35,272 nt of DNA, taken from CAYXWM01 sp964468805. GTDB lineage: Bacteria > Bacillota > Clostridia > Lachnospirales > WRBF01. Under the pieces are notes generated by a model, which worked only from the letters and a program-made list of their open reading frames with translations, searched no databases and was not told the origin of the DNA. The translations under genes and the position numbers were made by a program. Shown here piece by piece: positions 25,301-34,968 of the stretch (within the stretch, counting starts at the first letter, position 1; each line of letters opens with the position of its first letter). Location of the stretch: positions 1-35,272 of the forward strand of contig CAYXWM010000026.1 in assembly GCA_964468805.1 (NCBI GenBank), given 5' to 3'.

Positions 25301-28300
25301 TTAAAGTAAACCCTTCGGCAAATTTCTCCGGAAAGTTTGTTGAGGAGGCTATCTCCGTCACCGGTGAATACAAATGGTCCGATAAAGAAAGTATCTCTGC
25401 CTATGTGGGCCTAACCGCACCCGGTGACAGTAATGCTTATCTTAAAGGCTATCAAATATTCCGAAAATACACCACTTATCAAATTTCGGGAAAAACCATA
25501 GTTAACGAAGCAGATACCTATATACCCACGGGTATATACGGCAAGGCTTATACCTATCCAAAAACCGAAAGTTTTAATACTCTTATAAGCTTAGAGGCAT
25601 TGGAACGCAGCGTTTTCGGAAAACAAGGTTTGTCCGGTCAGTTGAGCGGTTCGATTCTTGACCCCAATCTTAAATTTAAGGATATAGGAACGGTGCCGGT
25701 TATACAGACCGGAGGTAATTACTTGAATTATTGGGATAACGGTCGTTCCGTAAATCCTTTGGAGCAATACGGAGTAAAGTTTCAAGTAAGCAGAACCGGA
25801 GCATATACTTTCGAAGGCTCAAGAACATCTGCCTATATATCGGGCGTAGCTAAATTCGGTCCGAGAAACATTATTTTCTATGAGTTGGATAACTCCGGAA
25901 GAATCGCACGACAAATTTTCTCGGATATTACAAGCACTTATCAGCAAAATAATTACACTCAATATATACACAGCCTTTACCTGGAGCAAGGCAAAAAATA
26001 CATAGCCATATTGGGGCCTTCTTCTCTTTCAAGCGGAGTTTGCACCATAAGGCAGGGCTTAACTTATATTACTTTTGAGCCGGAACATGTTACAAAGGTT
26101 CAGGTAGAAATGAAAAATACAACTCTGGCGGCACCCAATAAATCCGCTTTGCTTGAAGCCTTACAAAGAGCCGGGGCTTTATCACCCGATAATTATAAGG
26201 CAAGCTCATGGAGCAGCCTTGTTGCAGCTGTGGAAAACGGTCACTACGTTAAAAACCTGACCATACTTACTCAAAGTCAGGTAGATGATGCAATTACTCG
26301 TATTAACAACGCCATAAAAGGTCTTATTTCCGAACTTACTCCCGAGCAGGGTTATTACAGAATCAAAACGCCTTCAGGCAAGTATTTGACTGTTGCAAAT
26401 TATGATGAAGGCGGTTCTGTAACGCTTTCAAGCACTAAATATAATCAGTATGAGCAGATCTTTAAAATAAAGATAACCTCTCCAAATATATTCGTTATTG
26501 AAGCCTTACAAAGCAACAAAATGCTTGAACCCTCTGGAACTGCTCTTAAACATAAATCGGCTACCGGTAATTGGATGCAAGAATTTGATGTGGCAGCACA
26601 GACAAAGGCTGATGCCGATGCCGGAAAATATCGTCTTACAAGCAGAGGAAACGGCAAAGCACTTAAAGAATCACTCATGGGAATAAGCTTTGTAAGCGTG
26701 GATAATAATGACAGCAGTCAATTGCTTACACTTGAAAAAGTAACCTCTCTTCCAAACGGAGGCAGCGAAGTAACCAATGTACGTCAAATTTTCTACGATT
26801 CAAAAAACAATCCCGTTAGGGCAGAAAACAGAGGTCAAAATTACGACCCAAATATCCTCTCCGACGGTGATTATATAATTAACTACGGCGACGGCTGGAT
26901 ATTATCCGAAGCAAATGATTTTGTAACCTCCGGGATGATGGAAGGCAACGGTCAATCAGGAAAATTAACTTTAAGCAGAGCGGTTACAAAAGAAAAAACT
27001 TCCCAAGCAATTGTGGGCGTTAATGCAAGCATTACCGCAGATTTTTCAGCCGGCAAATTTACCGGTGCCTTAAATCTGGCTTATCAAACTGCCAATACGG
27101 AAACAAGTACAATCAGTGCGGTTGCCACAATTCCCGTACCCGAAGGCAAAATAGCCTATGCCAAACTTTATACCATTAATAAAAAGTATAACATGGCAAG
27201 AGTTTCAGGCGGTCAAACCATACATATGGTTGAAAATTTAATACCCTCAGGCTCTACAGCAACCTATGTGTATTTTGACAGAGAAGGTTTTAAAGATTAC
27301 AAGATACTGGAGGAAACCGCATCAAGACAGGTAAGCAATCCTCAAGTACCTGAAGAAAGGTCGCTTTCCTTTGGTTCAAATCGTACCGGGACAACCGGAC
27401 AAATAAAGATCAAAAAGCTAAAAACCGATGCTTCCGGAAAACCTACCGGTGAGGTTGAATCCACTCATATAGTAGACACTCTAGACCCGGAAAATAAATT
27501 TCAAGGTGCCGGCAGCACCAATCCCAACAGAAACAACACCAATCTTATATCCGCAGCCAATCTTCCCAACGGTTTCTATGTGGCGGATTTGGGAGACGGA
27601 TGGATTTATGAAAACGACGGAAGCCTAATAGGAAGTAATTTCATAACCTCAGGCTCTGAAGGTGAATTAAACCGAGCGAGATCTACCGGAATGAATCATA
27701 AAACAAATGTTATGATTTCCGCAGGTGTTGGCGTTTCTTTACCGGCTATTGATAAGGTCAGTGCCACTGTTGCTATTCAAGCCGGATTGGAAGTAAGTGT
27801 GAATGAAAGCGTTGAAAGTGGCGTGGGAATGACGGTGAAGGCTCATTCAGGCAGACGAGCCTTGCTTAACGCCTACGATTATTACCATAAATACGCTACA
27901 TTTATTGTATATAACAACAAAATTGCCCAAGGCTCTTTCACCTACAGCCCATCAGGGGTTTACGGCAAGGTTAAGACTTATGACAACAACGTATCTATAC
28001 CTTCAGACGCAATGAAAGAATACGTAGAGCGTTCTGTATTTGATACTGTAATCGAGTTTAAACCGGTTGCCATGATTAATCCGGCATTTAAGACCATGAC
28101 CTTTGGCTCATACAAGCCCTTAGCAGGCAATTCATGGCTGTATAGATGGATAGGCAGAAACATCTCTCATACAGATTCTATAAATGTATTTTTCACTATG
28201 GAGAATTCAGGGTGGTATGAAATAGAACCCGGCAGGTACAATGATGGTTCCGCTACCGGATTACGTAAATACGGGCCAAGTTGGTTCTACGTTCAAAAAG

Positions 28301-31300
28301 TAGTTAACAAATCTTTAAACAAAGCAGAGTCTATGACTTCACGTACCTTAAACGGAAAAACATCATATTATCTGGAATCCGGTTGTGAATATGTAGTTGC
28401 TGTTGGAGCCTCCACCCTTACTCGAACAGAAGTAATAAGGCAGGGCTTGACAACAATATATATTTATCCGGAAAACGTTGATATGCTTGGGGTTTCTGTA
28501 AGATATGTAACCTATGCGGACAAGTCCGAATTGCTAAACACAATTAACAAAGCTTACACATTCAACCCCAGAGAATATAAAGACCCGGGTGCAACAGAGT
28601 TTAGAAATGCTCTCATGCGTGCCAATGCAGTGTATGGCGATTCATCAGCTTATCCCGGTCAACAATCGTATGTAAACCAAGCTTCGGAAAATCTTAAGCT
28701 AGCCATATCCGGTTTGCAAAGGCTTGACCCCAACCAATCCAAGGAAGGTTTTTACGGCTTGGTTATGCGAAACAATATACACCAACTGTATGCCGGTAAC
28801 AGCGGTTCTACAAATTATCTGTTATCCGGCGGCTTATCTGCAGATAAAAGCCGGGTTTGGGCTTTGGAATACCAACTTGACGGAACATATAAAATTAAGA
28901 ACCTTAAAGATAATACTTATGCAGATACTTTAAACTACGGTAGCGCCGATAGGGAAGAGATAGTATGCAGACCGGCATCAAACCTCAATTCCCAAAAATG
29001 GAGTTTGGTTCATGTTGAAGGTGATTACTACCGTTTAGTTAACGATAGAAGCGGTTTAACCTTAACAGCCCAAACCACAGGTGCTATGAATTGCTATCAA
29101 ACAAGTTTCGGTGGCGTATCCAATTATAATCAGCAGTTTAAGCTTGTTTTGCCATCCAATACTCAATATCAAAAGGCTACGCCAGAGGCGTTAAACAGCC
29201 TCTTCATTTTAATTGCCAAGGCTTCTTCACTTAATTCTTGGGACTATAGGGATCCATCAACAAACGCAGCTGCCTTTGTAAATGCCTTAAACGCTGCCAA
29301 AGTCGTTAATGAAAAACGCTTGGTTACTTTAGAAGAGGTAACAACTGTTTACAACTATCTGAACAATCAAATTAACGCCTTAGTACCAAGAACTCTTGAA
29401 GAAGGATTATATAGGTTTAGATTTTTCAACAAGTACGAAAACTATAAATCGACCTACTCCGATTCTTTCGGTATTTATGACGTATGGGAACTGATAAGGA
29501 CATCGGAAGGTAAATATTTTATTAGGGATATATACTCCAATACCTATTTGGAGCCAACAGATTATAGTACCATTACTCCGTCAAACATTGCCCAAAAGCC
29601 TTTTAACGGTTCAAAAAGGCAACAATGGAATGTTAACTATTCCGACGGTAATTACTATATACTTATGAATTGCGAGACTTTAAAGATATTTTATCCGGGA
29701 AATACCTACGATGATAACAGTAAAAAGATAGAAATAACGCCTATCTCCGGCAGTGAGGCTGCTCAAGCTTCGGCATCTAAACTTACGGAATTGCGTAATG
29801 CTGCAGACAAAGCAGAGGCATACATAAGAACTGATGTTGTTGATGCAAACCATGCCGGAATCCTTGAGACAGACATTGCCTTGGCAAATCGAATTCTGTC
29901 AAAACCTTCTCAAAGCGATTTGGAGGTAAGCTCTGCTATACGGACTTTGGCTAACGATTCAATAATAAGCGGCAACTATCTGATTAAGGTTAAGCAAAGA
30001 GAAAGATACCTGCAGGCTGACAATAAAAACCCCGGCTCGGTTGCTTTACTTCAGCCCTATGATATTAACCAATTATGGAAGTTATGCCGTAATACCGATG
30101 GTACTTATACCATATACGATGCCGAAACCATGTTATGCCTTGAAGCCCGGTACGGTTCCACGGACAATAATGTATCGGCGGTACTGAACTCATGTGATCA
30201 AATCTCGCATCAAAAATGGAGATTAGAGTTTGATAGTTCAAATCACTTGAAAATTATCAACGTAAAGAGCAATAAAGTGCTGAGTATTCTCAGTAATTCA
30301 AGAGAAACGGCAGTACAAGATACAGACGCTAATTCCAATAACCAAAGGTTTTCACTGATTTATCCGGAAAATCAAGGAATAAATGACCGGGTTTCTGATG
30401 ATGACAAACACGAATTAAGTATGCGTTACGAAATTGCACTGGGCTTGCGACAAAACGGTTGGATTCCTTCCGCTAACCTAGCCGCTTATGAAGCTGTGTT
30501 GGGAACAGTCAGTCATGCACTGCAAAGAAATGTAATTTCCGCCTATGATTTAAGAAAACTAAATGCCAAGCTGGATGAAGTCCAATTTAACAAAGAGTTG
30601 GCAGCCGGAAATTATATTATTTCAACTGTAACTGTTTCTGCAAATACGCAATATTATCTTCAACCGGTTGAAGGAGAAATCAACTGTAAAGTGGCACAAA
30701 TGCCGTTAGATGATATTAAGAGCTTATGGAAGGTAATTCCTCTGGGCAACTGCCGTTATAACTTTATGCATGTTGACTCAGGGTTGTATCTCAAGGCTAA
30801 TGGAAATAATTTAGTATTGGATACTTACGATAAATTCGACAACAGCTTTAAGTGGAAGGCAGAATTTAATAAATCGGAACAGTATAGGGTTACAAATTCA
30901 AGCAACGGTTTAAGCTGGGAAATAGCCGGTGCCAACCAAAATCCCGGTGCTTTGATTCAAACTAACAGATATAACAACGAACCACATCAAGTCTTTGCTA
31001 TAACTAAAGCGGGCGAAGACAAAAATACAGTTGCAAGCGAAAGTCAGAGAGAAAATTTGTGGGTGCTTCTGGCAAACGCAGAATATCTCATGGCAAGCGA
31101 CATGATTCCCGAGGAGCAGCAAAGTGAGTTTTACAAGCTTTACAGCTTTGCTCAAAGAATTTTCCAAGACAAGACCTCTACTGTCTTTGAAATTCACCTT
31201 GCGGAAAATAAGCTTAACAATTACAAAGTTTCTGTAAAACCCGGTTATTACCTGATTTCCGGAGTTGACAGCGGACTATATGCACAGGCTGAAATCCGAG

Positions 31301-31983
31301 CTGCCCTTGGACGTATTTCTCAAAAGCCCTTAAACAGAGGTCAGCAGGTTTGGAAGTTTGAAAAACAAAACGACGGTACTTTCATCATAAAAGACCCCAA
31401 GTCCAATCTTCTTTTGGATATAGAGGCGGAAAGTACCGATAACGGGAAATTGACATGGCTTACTTATTTCAGTGCTCTAAACAAAAGCCAAAGATGGTTA
31501 CCCCAACTTTCCTTGAAAGACTTAAACTTTGTTTTGGTTAACAATAAGAGCGGTCATGTACTTACCGTATCAAATAACAGTATGGAAAACGGAGCAAGGT
31601 ATATTCAATCCACCTTTGAAAACCTAAACAGCCAAAAATTCAATCTTTTTGAATGTGATGTCAGCGGCAATATTATTCAAAGACCATTTTCGTTGTTTAA
31701 TTTCATCTTTGATGCAGAAGATACAGAATATGTAGAAGATGCAGAAGATGTACCGGACGAAGAAATTCTTGTTCCCGATAACAGCGAAACAGACGATACG
31801 GATGCGGAAGAGGATGATAAGACAGAAGCTGATTCCGATGAAGAATCCGATATGGATGAAAATGATACGGGTAGCGATACCGGCGGTGATACGGATCCGG
31901 GTTCTGAGGATATATTTGATAGCGATACATCAGCTTTGCCCCAGAATACTCCCCATATTCAAACGTCAATTACCGAAAAATAG
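22399..31983 (+). CDS. Giant secreted modular protein: six beta-modules, FIVAR-like and ricin-like domains
   Basis: A 3194-residue protein with an N-terminal signal sequence (about 1-33: two Arg/Lys, then a hydrophobic core, AVLFICALMFL). Three blocks of about 530-560 residues follow. Each has module A (from about 64, 693 and 1485), module B (from about 278, 918 and 1720), a jelly-roll-like domain (from about 430, 1067 and 1875) and a FIVAR-like three-helix domain (about 597, 1246 and 2040). Modules open with G-x-Y-x-I-x-x-G-D-G-W-I and continue with Ser/Thr-rich alternating strands; A ends near AKLYT..KY, B near G-(I/V)-Y-G-K. Ricin-like domains (QKW and QQF motifs) start near 1314, 2113, 2331, 2521, 2731 and 2941, alternating with FIVAR-like helices near 2260, 2458, 2665 and 2878. 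The last 90 residues are Asp/Glu-rich. No LPXTG, SLH or C-terminal membrane segment is present. The modules recall aerolysin/ETX-MTX2 strands, but this is inference. Probably a glycan-binding exoprotein. Confidence 0.85.
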   Translation: MQRKGRLFRMAVLFICALMFLNSNESLLNVIAATTSYANTSFAKLNTSTGQATKMTGVFDPLKLEDGVYIIDHGPGWIRAEDKDLIASAILEGNSFKQKISLSQSVTKTVTTNSTFGAKIDISIQVLKLGITAAFEKGFSEGGTVSASSNVDVPMGKMGYAKLYTTNQKYEICKVQSKQVVSQEFKYETSGYTSTYHIFEPGEKLDTGLLYEATERNLYDAQSRSAMPTAMSAEELGRVRAYAANDDTLEIIKIRKNGSDVEILERFRAKDPFAQGNLTSFSNGTYMINRGDGWLSDGESKLISTEVIPSSTKGKLSSSVTHTTEMVHEAKLTTTIDLGIVKAAISSGFSISNKEGVTTKTSFECETESNKKAYMKSYPVNKRFTTFVVEGGALKEKTETYTTSGIYGKIRSFSESAAINTNDLKEMGIRNVFETFNNYSLNDFSHNVIADAGLVNIANNQGYIYWDDNQNGFRVSSSMTVNLLFSVSENGMYTLDPGRVYGTRTLPNRRQIKHGPDMVRFYELSGDGVYSLIDYDLSSGKYVIYLDKTKKYAAVMGPTTLKSPSSKVIDGVTVNYQPLEIYGLELKLTLGGSTVINKTLLKEKIDYARTLKSSDYTQETFAALQAVLAAAEAVFNQNNSTLTQSTVNRKLADLQNAIDNLKSKNYIEPGASKIYQIELTASKQLKAVNPVNQISANGHFVIDHGDGWIRSDKDDFVTSVVYDASEKGLNHEMSLKRSVTKTFTDKVKAESTTSLNLGMVKEALSYAFTYAKEDSKTIEAEMVVAAQPDKKTYAKLYTISQKYEYAEYKNGVLTSQRYVYEPVGYTAKYTSVPRDENIDYGEMMIFDDICVLGQPRMQFEETSQAFFAEPYGESRMADSSGKTQAGQIFKVNTDTSGTPVSASKYSTDSGRSTVASNLATMPDGVYVVYIGDGIVKGNEGSLYGTQMINSGSAGNISRTHSSASSNVFKVNPSANFSGKFVEEAISVTGEYKWSDKESISAYVGLTAPGDSNAYLKGYQIFRKYTTYQISGKTIVNEADTYIPTGIYGKAYTYPKTESFNTLISLEALERSVFGKQGLSGQLSGSILDPNLKFKDIGTVPVIQTGGNYLNYWDNGRSVNPLEQYGVKFQVSRTGAYTFEGSRTSAYISGVAKFGPRNIIFYELDNSGRIARQIFSDITSTYQQNNYTQYIHSLYLEQGKKYIAILGPSSLSSGVCTIRQGLTYITFEPEHVTKVQVEMKNTTLAAPNKSALLEALQRAGALSPDNYKASSWSSLVAAVENGHYVKNLTILTQSQVDDAITRINNAIKGLISELTPEQGYYRIKTPSGKYLTVANYDEGGSVTLSSTKYNQYEQIFKIKITSPNIFVIEALQSNKMLEPSGTALKHKSATGNWMQEFDVAAQTKADADAGKYRLTSRGNGKALKESLMGISFVSVDNNDSSQLLTLEKVTSLPNGGSEVTNVRQIFYDSKNNPVRAENRGQNYDPNILSDGDYIINYGDGWILSEANDFVTSGMMEGNGQSGKLTLSRAVTKEKTSQAIVGVNASITADFSAGKFTGALNLAYQTANTETSTISAVATIPVPEGKIAYAKLYTINKKYNMARVSGGQTIHMVENLIPSGSTATYVYFDREGFKDYKILEETASRQVSNPQVPEERSLSFGSNRTGTTGQIKIKKLKTDASGKPTGEVESTHIVDTLDPENKFQGAGSTNPNRNNTNLISAANLPNGFYVADLGDGWIYENDGSLIGSNFITSGSEGELNRARSTGMNHKTNVMISAGVGVSLPAIDKVSATVAIQAGLEVSVNESVESGVGMTVKAHSGRRALLNAYDYYHKYATFIVYNNKIAQGSFTYSPSGVYGKVKTYDNNVSIPSDAMKEYVERSVFDTVIEFKPVAMINPAFKTMTFGSYKPLAGNSWLYRWIGRNISHTDSINVFFTMENSGWYEIEPGRYNDGSATGLRKYGPSWFYVQKVVNKSLNKAESMTSRTLNGKTSYYLESGCEYVVAVGASTLTRTEVIRQGLTTIYIYPENVDMLGVSVRYVTYADKSELLNTINKAYTFNPREYKDPGATEFRNALMRANAVYGDSSAYPGQQSYVNQASENLKLAISGLQRLDPNQSKEGFYGLVMRNNIHQLYAGNSGSTNYLLSGGLSADKSRVWALEYQLDGTYKIKNLKDNTYADTLNYGSADREEIVCRPASNLNSQKWSLVHVEGDYYRLVNDRSGLTLTAQTTGAMNCYQTSFGGVSNYNQQFKLVLPSNTQYQKATPEALNSLFILIAKASSLNSWDYRDPSTNAAAFVNALNAAKVVNEKRLVTLEEVTTVYNYLNNQINALVPRTLEEGLYRFRFFNKYENYKSTYSDSFGIYDVWELIRTSEGKYFIRDIYSNTYLEPTDYSTITPSNIAQKPFNGSKRQQWNVNYSDGNYYILMNCETLKIFYPGNTYDDNSKKIEITPISGSEAAQASASKLTELRNAADKAEAYIRTDVVDANHAGILETDIALANRILSKPSQSDLEVSSAIRTLANDSIISGNYLIKVKQRERYLQADNKNPGSVALLQPYDINQLWKLCRNTDGTYTIYDAETMLCLEARYGSTDNNVSAVLNSCDQISHQKWRLEFDSSNHLKIINVKSNKVLSILSNSRETAVQDTDANSNNQRFSLIYPENQGINDRVSDDDKHELSMRYEIALGLRQNGWIPSANLAAYEAVLGTVSHALQRNVISAYDLRKLNAKLDEVQFNKELAAGNYIISTVTVSANTQYYLQPVEGEINCKVAQMPLDDIKSLWKVIPLGNCRYNFMHVDSGLYLKANGNNLVLDTYDKFDNSFKWKAEFNKSEQYRVTNSSNGLSWEIAGANQNPGALIQTNRYNNEPHQVFAITKAGEDKNTVASESQRENLWVLLANAEYLMASDMIPEEQQSEFYKLYSFAQRIFQDKTSTVFEIHLAENKLNNYKVSVKPGYYLISGVDSGLYAQAEIRAALGRISQKPLNRGQQVWKFEKQNDGTFIIKDPKSNLLLDIEAESTDNGKLTWLTYFSALNKSQRWLPQLSLKDLNFVLVNNKSGHVLTVSNNSMENGARYIQSTFENLNSQKFNLFECDVSGNIIQRPFSLFNFIFDAEDTEYVEDAEDVPDEEILVPDNSETDDTDAEEDDKTEADSDEESDMDENDTGSDTGGDTDPGSEDIFDSDTSALPQNTPHIQTSITEK

Positions 31984-32015
31984 TATTTCAAGCTGAATTA
32001 ATCTATATTCCAAAT

Positions 32016-32046
32016 AAAGCCTGTAAACATGTGGTTTACAGGCTTT
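32016..32046 (+). terminator. Rho-independent terminator of the giant surface gene
   Basis: A perfect 13-bp stem AAAGCCTGTAAAC/GTTTACAGGCTTT with a 5-nt loop lies 33 nt after the stop codon, followed by GACCTTTTT. Confidence 0.85.
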
Positions 32047-32067
32047 GACCTTTTTAAAGCAGTTTTG

Positions 32068-32363
32068 CTATTGAGTATTGGCCGGGGTATTTTCCGGAGC
32101 CTGTTTTAATTTTTGCCTACCCTCGCCGTCAATTATAAAATCCTTCCTGTGTATCAGTTTGGAAAGCGGTACAAACTCATAACCCTTTTCTTTTAGTTGT
32201 TTGATAATGGACGGCAATGCTTTTGGCGTATCTCTGGCATCGTTATGGAATAACAAAATGGAACCGTTTCGTAATATCTTATGATTAACCACTCGGTTTA
32301 TCTCGAAATCAACGCCCTTATTCATCCAATCCCAACTGTCCACAACTACTATAATTTTACCGG
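32068..32363 (-). pseudogene. 5'-truncated polysaccharide deacetylase, intact C-terminal coding end
   Basis: The open reading frame encodes the last part of a NodB-type deacetylase (VVVDSWDWMNKG, ILLFHNDARDTPKALP, LKEKGYEFVPLSKLI) and ends with a normal stop. It is nearly identical to the gene end at 35058-35272. The only in-frame start is a GTG inside the conserved WDWM region, without a ribosome binding site, and the catalytic Asp and metal-binding His motifs of the N-terminal half are missing. Homology ends near 32363. It differs from the other copies in lacking the long hairpin after the stop. Confidence 0.85.
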
Positions 32364-32551
32364 TGTAAGCTTACGACGCTTCTTCAATTTTTTCTTTATC
32401 CATTAAACCTATGATTCTCCAATGCCGTTTAATGCTTAAGTTATTTTTTGAATAGTTTTCTTTTTGATTTTCCTTTTATGGTATTTGAATATTTTCCGAC
32501 AATGCAATACCTTTTTTCTATGTACCATAAATCTGAATAGGCGGTAGTGAC

Positions 32552-34600
32552 TTATTCATTAAATAGAGGAAACACGGGTACCGGAAAGATATTATGTTTC
32601 TTATATCTAAGCGGGTTATCCAGAAGGGAACTTCGGTCATATTCAAGAAATTTTCTATGTATAAAGACGTTATCAACATTTTCTATATATTCTATGTACT
32701 CCTCATCATTTGCGCTATAATTGCCGTTATAATAAGTATAGAATACCCCTACGGCCGGACTAATGTCACTGATAAAGTTATCTTCCAAAAAAAGCACAAC
32801 CCCATGATTTGATGAAAGCAACGGCTTCAAGGGCGTAAGATCCGTGATTTGGTTATTGTTTAGAATAAGGGTTTTTAGGTTGTATAAACCCGCCAAAGGG
32901 CTTAAATCTTTTATTTTATTATCACAAAGTGATAAATTCTCTAATTTGCTTGTGACAGTTAAGGGTGATAGGTCAGTTATATTGCCTCCTCCGAATAAGT
33001 GGAGGTATTTCAAATGTGGGCAGTTTTCGAACAAACTCAAATCGTCAATACCTTGCTGCGGCATTCTTACCATTTCAAGCCGGCTCAATCCTTTTAGGAA
33101 AGTAGGATTAACGTTCTTATATGGTGCATTTTCATCTATATATAAAATTTTGAGTTCTTTACATTTTTCCAATCCTAATAGTCCGTCAATAGGGTAATTT
33201 AAATATAACACCTCCAATTTTTCAAACCCATAAAAAAAATCACTTGTTACCGGTTCACAGTCATCATTATACACAGAATATTCTAGGGCTCGAAGCTTTT
33301 TCAGCTTTTTAATCTCAAGGATATCTTTTAAAGTGTTGCTAAGATCAAGAACCTCTAAATTTGATAATTTCTCGGCAAATGAAAAGTCAAGTTCTAAACT
33401 GCCTGTACAATGATAGTCCAAAACCCTTAGTTTTTTAAAGTTTTTGAGTTCAGACCATATATCAATACCTTTTTCGTATACGCTTAACTGTTCTAACTCG
33501 CTTAATCGGCTAATTATTCGAATATTTTCCGGTAAATCAATATATCCCAATCTTAAGGACTTAAGGTTCTGGATTTGTGCAAGAGGAGCAAGATTAATTT
33601 CACGACTGTCATAAACTTTATTAAACTCATTAAATTTAAGCATATCGGAAACCTTCAAATGTTTCAGCTTTTTTAAGCCTGCAAGAGGGGTAATATCATT
33701 TACACATGTACCGGAGATATCCAAGTATTCTAAATTTGCCAAAGAAGCAAGGGGAGTAATATCATCTGTATATGTATTAGATATATCCAAATATTCTAAT
33801 TGTGTCAAGGAAGAAAGGGGAGTGAGATCCAACGATTTGTGACCATGAGACTCATGACTGTTTAAATTATTGATTTTCAGCTCTTTAAGCTGTGTTAATT
33901 TTCCGATTGATGTTAAATCATAGTTATGATTACCGGATATATCTAATGCTTTTAAATTTGGAAGAGATTCCAAAAACGTATAATCATCAATAGTAAGACT
34001 AAAATGCAGGCCTTCCAATTGTTTCATAGATGATAGAATCTTAGTAACTTCTTTAGTATCTTTAAAGGAAAAATTACTAATATCCAAATATTTTAAATTT
34101 TTTAATTTCTTTATTTCCTCAAGCAGTATTTTATCTTCTTCATTATCCATGCCCCTCTCTATTTTTAACTTCTCTAAATTGGATAAATACCGAATTATAT
34201 CATAATTTAAAGGCCCCTCATTGGATATATCATTTATAACCAGCTCCTTACTTTCAAGAAGAATATCCTCTATAAATTCAACATTCTCAATGTCTTTACA
34301 GTAGTTAAGCACTCCGTTTTTATAATACTTCCCCAAAGTGGTACGTTTAATTTCTTCGATCATGCTTTGTTTGTACTTCTCCGGGGCTATGAGGACTTTA
34401 TTCTTATTCAAAAAACGGCTATACGGAAGAAAATTGCATTTTTCTATATTGTAATCAAGCACGATTCCTTTCTGCTGCTCTATAGGATTTTCTGCCGATA
34501 ATCTGTTGTTTGTATCAGTAGACGCAGGGGTAAAACATGGTATTACAGTAATGGTAATAATACTTGCTAATATAAACAATACAATTAGTTTTTTGACCAT
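32552..34600 (-). CDS. Secreted leucine-rich-repeat protein
   Basis: A 682-residue exported protein. The signal sequence MVKKLIVLFILASIITITV is followed by an N-terminal domain of about 90 residues. About twenty bacterial LRRs of 22-24 residues (pattern LxxLxYLDISxTxxxDITPLA, for example LANLEYLDISGTCVNDITPL) then run to about residue 620. The C-terminal end is Tyr/Asn-rich with no LPXTG, SLH or membrane anchor. The only cysteine near the signal end (VIPC) is not a good lipobox. The ATG at 34600 follows GGGGGT by eight bases; the in-frame upstream region to 34753 is unlike a signal peptide. LRRs of this type bind proteins or glycans at the surface (internalin-like). It is the only gene of its transcription unit. 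Confidence 0.85.
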   Translation of the reverse strand: MVKKLIVLFILASIITITVIPCFTPASTDTNNRLSAENPIEQQKGIVLDYNIEKCNFLPYSRFLNKNKVLIAPEKYKQSMIEEIKRTTLGKYYKNGVLNYCKDIENVEFIEDILLESKELVINDISNEGPLNYDIIRYLSNLEKLKIERGMDNEEDKILLEEIKKLKNLKYLDISNFSFKDTKEVTKILSSMKQLEGLHFSLTIDDYTFLESLPNLKALDISGNHNYDLTSIGKLTQLKELKINNLNSHESHGHKSLDLTPLSSLTQLEYLDISNTYTDDITPLASLANLEYLDISGTCVNDITPLAGLKKLKHLKVSDMLKFNEFNKVYDSREINLAPLAQIQNLKSLRLGYIDLPENIRIISRLSELEQLSVYEKGIDIWSELKNFKKLRVLDYHCTGSLELDFSFAEKLSNLEVLDLSNTLKDILEIKKLKKLRALEYSVYNDDCEPVTSDFFYGFEKLEVLYLNYPIDGLLGLEKCKELKILYIDENAPYKNVNPTFLKGLSRLEMVRMPQQGIDDLSLFENCPHLKYLHLFGGGNITDLSPLTVTSKLENLSLCDNKIKDLSPLAGLYNLKTLILNNNQITDLTPLKPLLSSNHGVVLFLEDNFISDISPAVGVFYTYYNGNYSANDEEYIEYIENVDNVFIHRKFLEYDRSSLLDNPLRYKKHNIFPVPVFPLFNE

Positions 34601-34968
34601 GACATATACCCCCATCAGATTTTTAGATTTAAGTTCACGTCTAATTTGGCACAAGAATATGAAGCATATAAGTATCCGTTGCGTTACCGGAACAAAAAAA
34701 GTATCTTCTACAAAAATGATTTCATTCATTTGGCAGGGATAGTAAATTATCACAGGGCATTATTCACTTTATCATACAACGCTAACATAACTGCCGGTTA
34801 GTGTCAACAGATATACCTGTCACTCACCAAAACGTTTTATTATCATTTTAAGTCAAAATACCACAAAAAATCTGCAGTTAATCAATAAACGTTGAGCGAA
34901 TCAGAGATTTCCGTAGCATATTTGTGAAACTATTCAGAGGATAAGAAATCCTTTTTTATTGTAAAACA
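34601..34968. other. Upstream region of the LRR gene
   Basis: AT-rich, with no recognisable gene. On the - strand a TTGACA is present at 34807-34802, but no good -10 box follows at normal spacing, so the promoter of the LRR gene could not be placed with confidence. Confidence 0.5.

Noticed and set aside
31700..31983. A sortase or S-layer anchor at the end of the giant protein
   Set aside because: No LPXTG-like motif, hydrophobic segment plus basic tail, or SLH repeat is present; only an acidic run and a short polar end.
31703..31996. Open frames on both strands over the acidic tail of the giant gene
   Set aside because: They result from the low-complexity GAT/GAA codons of the tail; the main frame continues unbroken to its terminator.
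32068..32343. A small complete gene of 91 codons with a GTG start
   Set aside because: The GTG lies inside the conserved WDWM region of a deacetylase and has no ribosome binding site; the stretch is a truncated gene end.
34501..34600. A lipoprotein signal in the LRR protein
   Set aside because: The only Cys near the signal end is preceded by Pro (VIPC), which does not fit a lipobox.
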